Source of the DNA: Mactromeris polynyma
Lineage: Eukaryota; Mollusca; Bivalvia; Venerida; Mactridae
Assembly (NCBI GenBank): GCA_032209605.1
Contig: JASFXZ010000038.1
Location: 620,001 to 684,000 of the forward strand
Direction: 5' to 3'
DNA: 64,000 nt
How positions within the stretch are numbered: the stretch's first letter is position 1; each line of letters starts with the position of its first letter. This document shows, one piece after another, positions 1 to 10,144 of this stretch. Under the pieces are notes generated by a model. The model was given only the letters and a program-made list of their open reading frames with translations, did not search any database and had not been told where the DNA came from. Both the position numbers and the translations under genes were made by a program.

Positions 1-2397
1 CCACTCAGTCTAGTTTTATAGGAATGTATAGAGTCTTGAGATATAAAATGGTCTACCATATAGTCTGGGGCTAAGTTGTTTTTAATTCTAAAAACATGAC
101 ACAGAATAATTTGGTGTACACGTTTATTGACTGGTAACCAATTAAGGGATTTGAAATGGACATGACCTATGTGTGACCTTGCATCAAGGTCAAGCACAAA
201 CCTGATTAACTTATTTTGGGTGGTTTGGAGTTTGGATTTAAGGGACTGGGTCAGACTATTATACCATATAGAACAGGCATAGTCAAAATGACATTGGATA
301 AGGGCCATAACCAGGAGTTTCTTGGTGTGTTGGGTAAGGTAACCTTTTTTACGATATAAATATTTTAACCTTGCATTAGCCCTTTTAAGTATAGAGCGGG
401 CCATGAAATCAAATGATAATGTCTGATCAATAGTTGCACCAAGATATTTTACAGCAGAGGTGGGTTCAATAATAGTACCGTTACATGAAATATCAAGAGT
501 AGAGTTTGACCTAAGTCTATGTTTAGACCCGAATAGAATGGACTCAGTTTTACCCAAAGGGAGTGATAACTTGTTATCCACTAACCATTGACTAACAAGA
601 TGCAGGTCATTTTTTAAAGATGATTCTACAGTTGACTTACATTTACCTGAAACTAAAATACCAGAATCATCAGCATATAACAAAAGCTTGTTTTTAACCA
701 CAGCTGACATATCATTAACATAAATTAAAAATAAAAGAGGGCCAAGTATGGACCCCTGTGGAACTCCACATGTTATAGGAGCTGTAGCAGAATGGGTACC
801 AGAGACATCTACTAATTGTTGCCTATCAGACAGATATGATTCAAACCATCTTAAAATATCATCCCCAAGGCCTGCAGCTCTGAGCTTCATTAGAAGAATA
901 GAGTGGTCTACTGTGTCAAAAGCCTTTTGGAGGTCTAAAAGAATCATGCCTATTACATTACCTTTATCCATCTCATTCCTTATGAAGTCAGTTAGATGTA
1001 TTAGACAGGTGTCTGTAGAAAACTTACTTCTAAAACCAGACTGAAATTTATACAATAATGTGTTTTCCCTAAAGTAGGTTTCAACTTGATCATAAACAAT
1101 CTTTTCATAAATTTTAGAAACAATACTAAGAATTGAAACAGGGCGGTAGTTACCGACAGATGTTTTGTCATTTTTCTTGAATATAGGGACAACTCTAGCT
1201 GATTTTAGATCCTCTGGTACCACACCCTGAATGAGGGACAAATTTATGACATGGGCAAGTGGTTCAGCAATGATGGCAGCTCCATCTTTAATAAATCGGG
1301 CCGGAATACCATCTAAACCTGTAGCTTTGTTTGCACTAAGCTGAGTTAAATATTTCAATACCTGATTTTCAGAAACTAAAGAAAAGGAGTAGCTATTCAA
1401 CACTACACCTAAATTGGCATAAAATTTTGTAACAAAAGATTTTCCAAACTTGTTAATACAAACTGGCAATTTTTCAACAAGCTTTGAAGCAACTGTAGTA
1501 TAAAATGAGTTAAAACAATCTGCAATAATTTTCTTATCAAAACAAATATCACCCTCAATATTAAGACATATATTGGTACTTGAAGAAGATAACCCTTTCT
1601 TGGAGGGCAAACCAAGATTTTTAAGAATAGACCAGAGTGACTTGGAATCATTTTTATTGTCTTCAAGGGACTCAGTAAAAAAGCTTTTCTTAGCAGAATC
1701 AATCATATATTGTGTTTTGTTTCTAAAAGATTTAAAAGTACTATAATTTTCAGCACTTTTGTCATTTTTATACTTTTTAAAAGCCAAATCTCTCTGTTCT
1801 ATTGCATTTAAAATATCAGTATTAATCCATGGTTCTGTTCTTTGTTTAATTCGAAGTTGCTTAACTGGAGCAATATTATCCACAACAGACATAAAAATAT
1901 TCTTAAAGAGATCCCACGCAACAGACGCACTGTCAGAAAGATTAACACTGGACCAATCTGCAGCCAACAAACTTGCATGAAAATCCTCACAACTATAATG
2001 TTTCATAGAACGAGTAGTAATGTTATTGTGAGTTCCAACGAAGGACTTATTCACCTTTCGTGTACAAAATATCATATAGTGGTCACTAAAACTGGTTTCA
2101 ATAACTCCAGATTGAGAAATGTTATTTGAATCAGAAACTAATATCAGATCAATAATGGTTGATGTTGTACTACAAGTTCTTGTAAAATCATGAATTAATT
2201 GAGTAAAATTAAACATATCAATGAAAGAGTTAAAAGTAGAAAATAGAGTTGATGTTCTAGAAGTTTTTGAAACGTCAGTATTAAAATCTCCTAATAAAAT
2301 AGTTTCATACTCGGAAAAGTGACTTGTTGATGAACACACACTGTCTACAATATCATAAACAAAGCAGATTTTTTTTGCTTTGGGGTCTCTAATTGTT
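1..2397 (-). mobile_element. LINE ORF2 (endonuclease C-terminus and reverse transcriptase), truncated at both ends
   Basis: Reading the minus strand, one frame stays open from about 2395 to base 1 and runs out of the window. Early on it has the GDFN and SDH signatures of an AP-type endonuclease (near 2300 and 2080). Reverse transcriptase motifs follow: VPIFKKNDKTSVGNYRPVS near 1190-1130, LLDLQKAFDTVDH near 930-895, GVPQGSILGPLLF near 770-730, and the catalytic YADD near 685. A TGA lies in frame near 2398, so the N-terminal half of the endonuclease is missing. No internal stop or frameshift was found over about 2.4 kb, so the copy is young or recently active. Motif spacing fits CR1/L2/Jockey-type LINEs; I cannot fix the clade. 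It is not the same family as the RNase H LINEs at 3.6-19 kb. Confidence 0.93.
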
Positions 2398-3611
2398 CAG
2401 TATCTGTTATTCTACTGGTTGTTTTTAGATGTTCATTTCTTTTGCAACTGTACGTCTTTTAATACCTGCTTCCGTGTGTTGAATTTATTCGTCTTTCTCC
2501 CACTGGAGTTTCTTTTCTTATCTCCCATAATGAGTGAACAGTCAATACCGCATTCAATTCAACAAAGAGTGATTAGCATGTTCTTAAGAGGGAATATCCT
2601 TTAATTGATTAATAATTTTGATTAATTTCAGTTGAAGTAATGGCATGAAACTTGATGTAGATTTTATTAAGTCTTTGTATTCTTTCACAAACCACTCGTC
2701 CAGAACTGGCACAATCTGGCACCTAGTTTTTGAATATAATAAACTGCCTACCTACATGCTGTTAGTCTTAATGCATAGGCCACTGAAAACGATCCTATCT
2801 TCCTGCATGGCACCATGAAAGGGGCGACCGCCTCATTTTCACTGACAAACTTCTCAATGCAACCGTGATACCAGCTGTCTTGATACGCAACAGCAACGTT
2901 CTCACTTACATTTAAGTTTTCTACACATTCAACTTTTTCTGTTTGTTTTTTCACAGATTTTTCAGCATTTTCAGCTTTTCTTTCCTTTGTTCATATTTTC
3001 TTCTTGCATGCTGTTATTAATTTCTTTCAACACTTTTTATTCACCTTTTCTGGAATTAGGGACGGGGCCGGATATTTAAGTGGTCTATTTAGAACATACA
3101 CTGTGGACGGCTTCGGAGGGCACTACACTACCCGTATTTATAACGAGTGTTGCGAGTAAATAAGATAAATCTCTTATAAAGTGCAGACAAAATTACTAGT
3201 AGACAATGACTTCTTACATGGGGTTATGTCCAATTAAGGTCTTAATCCTAATATACGGGGTCTGCAGGGCTGAGTGGGGATGAATACTTGCAGAGGCGAG
3301 GAGTGGTGGGTCCAACCTCGCAGAGTGGCAGGTATGGTGATTCCCCATTTAGAGGTATTATCCGGAAGTCTACCGAGGGGAGTAGCGTCCCCTGGAAAGA
3401 AACTAGGTGTTTCTAATCAAGTAGAAGTTTTACTCGGGTGTTACAGAGCGGGGGCCGGTTCAGCAGGAGTTGAAGGGAAAGAATACTGTCCAACCTTGCA
3501 GGGAGGAGGTAAAGAAATCCCCTATTTTGAAGGTTTAGCTGGAATATTAATGAGGGGAGTAGCGTCCCCATGATTAGAAAGGGTTTGCGCAAGCTTTCTG
3601 GACAGTTTATT
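2398..3611. other. Noncoding or decayed repeat sequence
   Basis: No convincing gene is seen between the LINE and the next insertion. It contains a short minus-strand protein fragment (listed separately) and a diverged direct repeat of roughly 180 bp. The repeat's two copies (about 3310-3392 and 3487-3572) both end in GAGGGGAGTAGCGTCCCC and create a spurious 99-codon open frame. Bases up to 3611 were once contiguous with 5894 onward, before LINE copy A inserted. Confidence 0.5.
2758..2954 (-). pseudogene. Fragment resembling a beta-barrel C-terminal domain of transposon proteins
   Basis: About 60 codons on the minus strand read ENVAVAYQDSWYHGCIEKF, then EAVAPFMVPCRKIGSF; a one-base shift then gives QWP. 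This resembles the small SH3/Tudor-like tail (V-A-V-x-Y...W-Y-x-G...F-x-W-P) found at the end of several transposase-like proteins in aquatic invertebrates. No start, catalytic part or partner domain is visible nearby. The assignment rests on pattern memory only. Confidence 0.3.
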
Positions 3612-3623
3612 CAGATACAACCG
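3612..3623 (+). repeat. Target-site duplication, left copy, of LINE A
   Basis: CAGATACAACCG here is repeated exactly at 5882-5893 and brackets LINE copy A. The preceding bases differ (T at 3611, A at 5881), so the duplication is 12 bp. Confidence 0.93.
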
Positions 3624-5881
3624 CTCCCCAGCTGGAGGGGGGCTAGAATTCACCAGCTGTCGCACTACAGAGGGGTACGACCCCACCACTGTGCCTGCCC
3701 ATTTGCCGTGGGCTGCTACCCGTGTCGCCTGATGAGAGGATCCTGGTAGTTGCGCGGGTTCTGAGTTGGCAATCTATACTTGGTTCTCTCAATACACTGC
3801 TTTGGCCTTTAGTTGGGCTAAACGGGAGGTCTGGAAGGCCCGTCCAGATCAATCGGCTAGTCATGCCAAGCCCCACGATATATTGTACCCCCATGTCTAT
3901 TTATATTTGTTTATTTTATAAATACATGCATTATCTCGTTGACGACTTTCACGATTTACCTTTTACTTATTTGTATCTTGGAAGGCGGTGGCCCATGGGC
4001 CAATCGGATACTTGTTTGGCCTTTAACAGACATTCGAAATCTCCCAAAGTATGTTTAAGCTTGTAAAATGTTCTGAGGGAACTCATTTGTCCAGTTTAAC
4101 GCTTTTATCACGAGTATATCATTAATGTATCCCTGTCATGACCAGTGTTGGATGTCCCCTGGTCATGTCCCCTTGTTGGACTCCGTGGCGGGTGGGGAGC
4201 ATCAATGATGAACTAATTCAATTAGCATGGCAACCCCAAAAAAAGCCAAGCGAACACTCTCATAGTCTGACTCTGAGACAGACATATCACACATGACCCC
4301 CCAAAATTTCTCTCGTTTCATTGTTATAAAATCTTCAGATTCAGAGAAACCAATCAATAAACTTTCCCCCTTTATCATACAGAAGACTTTGCAATCCATT
4401 CTCGGAACGCCAAGGTCCGTGAAGAAATTGAAAGATGAAACGTTGCTGGTGGAATGCTCCACCATGCAACAAGCAAAAAACCTTTTAGGTCACAAACAAT
4501 TCTTTGGGTTGGGGGTCGTCATTAAACCCCACCCATCACTTAATTCATCTAAAGGAGTTATTCGTTGTAGGGATCTCGCATGTTGCGAGTCCCTCGACGA
4601 AATAACTACTAATCTTCAATCGCAGACTGTCTCTGCAGTAAAAAGAATCTCAATTAAAAGAGATAACAAAATTATACAAACCAACACTTATATTCTCACA
4701 TTCTCAACTTCAGTACTCCCATCTAATATCAAAATTGGGTATGAAAGCATTCCGGTCTCCATGTATGTGCCAAACCCTCTGCGCTGTTTCAGGTGTCAGA
4801 GGTTTGGCCATCACGAGGCCAAATGCACAAGTATTCCAGTTTGTGCAGTCTGTGCACATGAGGGGCCAGACCATTATTCAAAAATCTGTCACGAGAAACC
4901 CCTCTGTGCAAATTGCAAGGGTTCCCACCCTGTTTTTTCAAAGCACTGCCAGTCTTGGAAAATTGAAAATGACATTTTGGAAGTTAAATACAATCAGGGT
5001 ATTTCTTTCGTAGAGGCAAGGAGGGTTGTACAGAACCGCCAGAAGGACCAGGCACAGGCTAGCAGTAGTGCTAGCTATGCCAACAAAGCTGCCCCTTTGG
5101 CGAACATCCCTCCTTGTTGTCACTCTTGTAATGAACTTATCACAATTTTGATAGAAAAGTATCCTCAGATTGCAGAGGACCTTAAAGGTCTGGCCCCCTC
5201 ATCTGTACAGACACAGAGACAGCCTGTCCCAATGGTTCCTCCACCTGCACCAAAAACACCCAATCAACCAAAAACACCTGTTATTCCAGAAAAGCCCAAA
5301 TCCATTCCTCCAAAACCCAAAACACCAGCCCCTCCTACTACCAAGAAACCAAAATCCACTCCATCTAAGGCCACATCGCCTGCCGCTACTACTACCAAAC
5401 CTAAGGTGAAATCTGCACCAGTAAACAAAAATAACAATAAACCCACTTCCCAACCCCCTAAAGAAAAACCTGCAGGTCACAAATCTTCACCACCATCACC
5501 CACACCAAAACCATGTAAAAAACCATGTAAAACAAAAAATTATGAAACCCCCCTCAACAACAAATTTGAATGTCTTAGTGACATGGAGGATAACGGTGAT
5601 GGAATTTCTGTCTCAGGGGATGAGAGCATGCTCTGTGATGAAGAAACTTAGTCTTTTATTTTATTTTTAACTTATTTTTAATAAATCTGGACTGTATTCC
5701 ATGAAATACGCCTTTCACAGTACATTTGTTCTTGTTGGCTGTGTTGACCTTCAACCAGTCCGCTAACTAGTTAACATTTACAAGTATATCACGTTACCTT
5801 TTTTAGTTTCACATAATTTCACATTTCTTGCGCGCTAAATGACCTAAGCTGTCGATGCGCCATAAAACAACATGATAATAA
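3624..5881 (+). mobile_element. LINE copy A: full-length ends but ORF2 missing (half-LINE)
   Basis: This 2258-bp element begins CTCCCCAGCTGG and ends with a short AT-rich tail (CATGATAATAA). It has a 603-bp 5' UTR, ORF1 (4227-5651) and a 3' part, but no reverse transcriptase. After the ORF1 stop about 40 bases follow. About 90 bases then match the C-terminal coding part of the RT-bearing copy B (its 14590-14680 region, inverted), and the sequence then jumps to the last ~80 bases of the family's 3' UTR (GCGCGCTAAATGACC...GATGCGCCATAAAACAACAT). Copy D at 16.7-19.0 kb has the same two junctions. Exact 12-bp target duplications flank it. Movement would need enzymes supplied by a full-length relative. 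Confidence 0.93.
4227..5651 (+). pseudogene. LINE ORF1 (gag-like, three zinc knuckles), nonsense codon near start
   Basis: The inferred start at 4227 matches the MATPKKAKRT start of copy D, and the frame is continuous to the stop at 5649-5651 (475 codons). Codon 13 is TAG (4263-4265), where copy D has a sense codon, so the product would be lost unless translation restarts at the ATG at 4293 (452 residues). The middle carries three Cys/His knuckles: CFRCQRFGHHEAKC, CAVCAHEGPDHYSKIC and CANCKGSHPVFSKHC, typical of I/Jockey-type LINE gag proteins that bind element RNA. The C-terminal third is Pro/Lys/Thr-rich, then acidic. Antisense proline-tract frames in this region are shadows. Confidence 0.92.
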
Positions 5882-5893
5882 CAGATACAACCG
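5882..5893 (+). repeat. Target-site duplication, right copy, of LINE A
   Basis: CAGATACAACCG, identical to 3612-3623. It follows the AT-rich LINE tail directly. Confidence 0.93.
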
Positions 5894-6298
5894 AGCTGAG
5901 ACCGGCACAGCAAGTCCCAAAGATAAGATTGGCTTCATGCCCACCTCTATATCAATGCGGTCCAACTGGGTGTGAATGTAGAGCAATGTGGTGGTGGCAG
6001 TTGGGCGGATATGATGACAATGATGGGTTATTTTATATCGGCTGTAAGATTATGACATTGTTCTATTTTCAGGAAGAAGAAAAACCCAAACCGAATCGAA
6101 GTTATCCACATCCATTTTGGTAAAGATCAACAGACGGTTCGTAACTTTATCTATTTAATAGATTTCAGGGTCCTTAGTCAGCAGTACAAGAAAAAGTGGG
6201 GTGTGGGAAAAGTTGTCTGAAAAGCTTGGGCAGTTTGTCCTAACCACATTCCACTCACTTATTGTATAGGGATCTGTAAAAAGCTGGGCTTTTAGTCC
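5894..6298. other. Undetermined sequence with a short Cys/Trp-rich open frame
   Basis: From the duplicated target into 6123 a frame encodes a short Cys/Trp-rich peptide (ASCPPLYQCGPTGCECRAMW). It contains an acceptor-like CTATTTTCAG at about 6064-6073. With the LINE removed, the frame reads back across the insertion point. I do not recognise it; it may be a decayed exon or chance. Bases 6124-6298 show nothing further. Confidence 0.25.
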
Positions 6299-6556
6299 GC
6301 TATCTAAATAGATATTGGAATACTGAGGCATTTTGTCTTGGTAAGAATTGAATTTGTTATAGCAGATATTTTGTACTACTTAGGCATTTTGTCTTTGTAA
6401 TATATTAAAGGAATTGTTATATCACAAACGCTATCTAAATAGATATTGGAATACTGAGGCATTTTGTCTTGGTAAGAATTGAATTTGTTATAGAAGATAT
6501 TTTGTACTACATAGTCATTTTGTCTTTGTAATATCTTAAGAGAGTGATTATATCAA
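6299..6556 (+). repeat. Two tandem 131-bp direct repeats upstream of gag
   Basis: GCTATCTAAATAGATATTGG starts at 6299 and again at 6430. The two units are nearly identical through ATTTTGTCTTGGTAAGAATT and the following AT-rich part, and related short motifs (GGCATTTTGTC) recur to 6680. They lie 180 bp upstream of the Gypsy gag start. They could be part of an LTR or untranslated leader; LTR ends could not be defined. Confidence 0.8.
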
Positions 6557-6738
6557 AAATATTAGTAAAACTTGGGCATCTTGTCTTAGTAGTTTTACCT
6601 TTGACCAGTACCGAGGAGGTTGGTAAAGTTCTAACCATCTATAAAACTATTAACCAGTTAAATTGAGGCATTTTGTCACTTTGTCTGGAATAGTAGAACT
6701 TGGCATAGTTCCTCAGAGTGAATTGGGTGTAAGCGAAA

Positions 6739-8211
6739 ATGGCTGAGAAAAGAATAGACATAAATATGGCCTCAGTTTCAGAATTGCAATCCATACCAAC
6801 GGTGGGCCCCAAGAGAGCCAAACGTTTAGTGTATTTAACAAAAATGGTGCCCCTTACTCCATCTAATATCCAACTTGCTCTGGCATTTGAACCAACCCCA
6901 GAATTCCTAGAGCGAATAAAGTTTCAAGAAAGAGGCCAAGACGCAGATCCGGATTCGGAGCTATCCGATACGGATTTAAATATCTCCGTACCCCCTTTAT
7001 TATTGGGACCTAATCCTTTTGCATATCCCATGGAGCACTCTGAGGACATGTTAGGTTCGGGCCAGGTAAAGGAGGAAAGTGGCTCAAAATTAAGCAAGCT
7101 ATTGGACATGTTAGGGTCGGGCCAGGTAAAGGAAGAAAGTGGCTCAAAATTAAGCAAGCTATTGGCCAGACATGACGGGACTGACCGGGACAAATCGGGT
7201 AGGCGCACAGAAACCCCCGACTTGAATACCCCTGAGCGGGAAGTGCATGAGAGACGGTTGAGGGGCTCGGAAAGGCGAGCAGAACCGGAGCAGAAGACAG
7301 AGGAAAGACGGAGGGTAAAGGAAACCTTAAGAAGTCCTGTGGGACGGATGAGGCATTCATCCCCCAAATTGAAATACCGGGAGGCCAGTAGGAGCTCCAA
7401 GGAAAAGCGGAGGGCTCACAGGGGAGGAGAACGGCATGGGAAAACCCGTTCGCAGACGGCATCCCGGGAGAGTTCTTATAGCTCCGCAGCAGAGAAGGGA
7501 GGTAGGAGGAAGAGGCGCGTACCTTCTAGGTCGCCCTCATCCTCACCGCCAGAGAAAGGAGATAGGGTGAGGAGACGAGGACCTTCTAGGTCTCCCTCAT
7601 CCTCATCGCAAGAGAAGGGAGATAGGAGGAGGAGGCGCGCACCTTCTAGGTCGCCCTCATCCTCGCCACCAGAGAAGGGAGGTAGGAGGAGGGGCGTACC
7701 TTCTAGGTCATCTTCGCCTCCAGAGAAGGTAGATAGGAGGAGGAGGCGCAGACCTTCTAGGTCTCCCTCATCCTTCTCTAGTTCATCGAGTCCAGAGGCA
7801 GACACCGCACTAAAATACTAGACCGCCCTGCAGGCCATGGTAAGAAACGTTCAGAAAAACGAGGTATTCCCAAACGGATGCCGAAGGGCCTCTCATATGA
7901 GGGAAAATCATGTTGGATGGCGTTTCGGCAGAAGTTCGAAAGCTTCGCCCAGGTTCTAACCTGGACGGAAAGGGAAAGTTGCGATTATTTGGGATGGAGC
8001 TTACAGGGCAAAGCACTGGAATTTTTCACCATGAACCGGTTGAAGGAGCGTTCACTAAAGACCATAATGAAAAAATTAGAGACAAGATTTGGGGTGATGG
8101 AAATCCAGGGCTAAATTCCATCAATCAATACAAACCACAGAAGAGACTCTGGAAGACTGGGCAGACCGAGTTTTGTCCTTAGCTACGCCAGCTTTTAGAT
8201 GTACCATGTAA
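6739..8211 (+). pseudogene. Ty3/Gypsy gag gene, broken
   Basis: An uninterrupted frame from the ATG at 6739 runs 360 codons to a TAG at 7819. Residues 6-33 (DINMASVSELQSIPTVGPKR) look like a helix-hairpin-helix DNA-binding motif. A 20-residue unit (DMLGSGQVKEES...) is duplicated at 7045-7164. Residues about 250-355 are five Arg/Ser-rich repeats (RRAPSRSPSSSPPEKG type). Past the stop and a frame change, 7872-8112 encodes a typical Gypsy gag core (KGLSYEGKSCWMAFRQKF...GKALEFF...LETRFG). After another shift, ETLEDWADRVLSLATPAFR runs to a TAA near 8211. No zinc knuckle, protease or RT follows. Gag would package element RNA. The frame breaks make this copy inactive. Confidence 0.82.
7495..7790 (+). 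repeat. Five ~60-bp repeats coding an Arg/Ser-rich tail
   Basis: Repeats with the pattern EKGGRR-[KR]RR-x-PSRSPSSSPP occur five times within the gag frame, with single-codon length variation. The arginine/serine composition resembles SR splicing-factor tails. Function is unknown; it may serve RNA binding. Confidence 0.85.
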
Positions 8212-8524
8212 TCACTGAAAAGTGGAATAAAAGTATAATAATAAATAAATTCCAAATTATTTCGAGGTACGAAGATGCATTGGGACGAATCACCACCCCA
8301 AAAAATATATCCAAATTTACGTCTTTTTCTCGTATCAAATTATTTCTAAAGTAAATTTTGTGACATAAGATTAGATTTATCTGATATGAACTTGAACAGG
8401 AATAGGTACATACTAAGAAATATGTTCAACTAAGATAGATATTGAATACGGCCCCTGGCCAACATACGGCCTCCTAGCCCTTATTGGATTGCCATTGGCC
8501 TGGAGTTGGTAGAGAACCGTATGC
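8212..8524. other. AT-rich noncoding stretch
   Basis: No coding potential, repeat structure or RNA gene recognised between the gag fragment and the Tc1 helix-turn-helix fragment. Confidence 0.5.
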
Positions 8525-8760
8525 CTACATATACCCTGCTCTTGTGCAGTGCTTGTAGCGGTTTTGAACCGACGTAATGTACCTGTCATGACGTACCGTC
8601 GTCACTTTCGGCCTACTTAGACGATCTCTAACGTTTCCATTATCATGGTAACGTCGTTGCAGGTTACTGATGGTATTTTTGTGGCAGTTAAACTGCCTAG
8701 CGACGTCAGAAACGCTGACGCCAGATGCAAGTTGCAAAAGTGTCTTAATTCTTTCGTTTT
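8525..8760 (-). pseudogene. Tc1-like transposase N-terminal helix-turn-helix fragment
   Basis: The minus strand encodes LLQLASGVSVSDVARQF, then NCHKNTISNLQRRY and VRDRLSRPKVTTVRHDRYI, the paired-like helix-turn-helix and linker at the start of Tc1 transposases. The catalytic part is absent. It lies 360 bp outside the left inverted repeat of the neighbouring Tc1 element and points the opposite way, so it is a separate fragment or the product of an inversion. Confidence 0.7.
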
Positions 8761-9100
8761 ATCGAAGCCGTGGCATCTTGTAAACGAGTGAAATTCAAAA
8801 TGAAATGTAATTTCTTTATTGCATAAACAGTAAAGAATTCAGTTAGTGTTAACCTATACCTGTAAACGAGTTTAACGGGAACTACGTGCAAAAAGTTTCA
8901 TAATGACCTGCGGTAAGTTTGAAGGACACCCACGCCCTAGAGTATTGGGTAAATTAGTGCATTGTGTAGAGGACTATTTATGCACTCATGTTGGAAAAAA
9001 TCATCAGTGTTTATAAAGTAACTAAAACACGTGTCGCTAAATATAGAAGTGCACAGTTTCTTTTTATTGTCAGTATATTTATCATAATTATATACATATA

Positions 9101-9124
9101 CACCGAAAGACTTTAATAACGCAA
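9101..9124 (+). repeat. Left terminal inverted repeat of the Tc1 element
   Basis: 24 bases matching the reverse complement of 11521-11544 exactly; TA precedes it at 9099-9100. Confidence 0.92.
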
Positions 9125-9464
9125 CACTTTCGTAGTTTAATATTTTTTAGAAGCAAAACAACAAAATATTTTCAACATTCTCATTTTATTCACACACATA
9201 AAATCTACTATCGGAATGCATTTGAAATGAAATTCAATCAACCGTGAAAACGGTGAGCAGTCAAAAGGTGAAAACCACGTTCGGCACGTGCGCGGTACGG
9301 GTAAGTAATTTTAATAAAAGTAAGAAATAAACGAAAAGATTATTTAAATCTAGTCTATAATAATATTTCATTAAGTTCCTTTACAATGATTCATTAAATG
9401 TTCTTGTCGAATGAATATTGTCTCGTCAATATTTGCGAGAAGAGTAGGTTCTAACTAACCAGAA

Positions 9465-10140
9465 TGACGCGACGCGGCTCATGTTTGGTTGTTTTTTTCT
9501 TCGCAGACGATATATTCACCCAGTCACAGTACGTCGTCGTCTGCATAACATTGGTTTCAAGGCCAAAGAAAGGCTCGATTCTAACCCCTAGGCACAGGCA
9601 ACATCGATTCCAGTGGGCAAGGTATAATCTACGTCGAACTCGTCGTCAGTGGGGATGTGTTTGGTCAGTGTCCGCTGTGTCGACGGGCGTGTGCGGGTGT
9701 GGAGAGCACGTGGAGAACGTGTTACGGATCAATGTGTGCAGAGATTTGACCGTTGGGGTGGAGGAAGTGTACATGTGTGGGCAGGCATTTCCCAATGCAA
9801 CCGCACCGACCTTGTGTTTCTCAACGGAAATGTAAACGCACATATGTACATAACTGACGTCCTGCAGCCCGTAGTAGGAAGTTCCGTTCCTACGTCAGAA
9901 CTTCGGCAGAGGTAGAGGCGAATTACAGCATGACAATGCGCGTCCACATGTCGCCCAGATCACCGTTCAGTTTCTTCACCAAAACGGTGTGCAGGTCATG
10001 GACTGGCCGGCCTTATCGCCAGATATGGCACCCATCGAGAATGTATGGGCTGAGCTTAAAAGACGTCTATCAGAGGGGAAGTTGGCGTCAAAGAAGAGGC
10101 AGAGCATTTGGACAGTTTTCTCAGAGAGGCATTAAACATC
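9465..10140 (+). pseudogene. Tc1 transposase catalytic domain, decayed
   Basis: Pieces in different frames show the DDE domain: a region equivalent to VRRRLHNIGFKAKERL (9525-9580), DGRVRVWRARGERV, then RWGGGSVHVWAGI near 9750-9790. The second aspartate is in QHDNARPH (9923-9946). The glutamate is in PDMAPIENVWAELKRRL (10020-10070). Thirty-four residues separate the second Asp and the Glu, the DD34E signature of Tc1. The first catalytic motif (DESRF) is gone, and several stops and frameshifts are present. It is inactive. Confidence 0.85.
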
Positions 10141-10144
10141 TAAA

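Noticed and set aside
3274..3573. A 99-codon plus-strand frame rich in Gly and Val
   Set aside because: It is produced by a diverged ~180-bp direct repeat and shows no domain.
5199..5480. Antisense open frames over the Pro/Lys-rich tail of LINE ORF1 (also at 17150-17332 and 11940-12149)
   Set aside because: Low-complexity coding sequence leaves the opposite strand free of stops. The sense strand has recognisable zinc knuckles.
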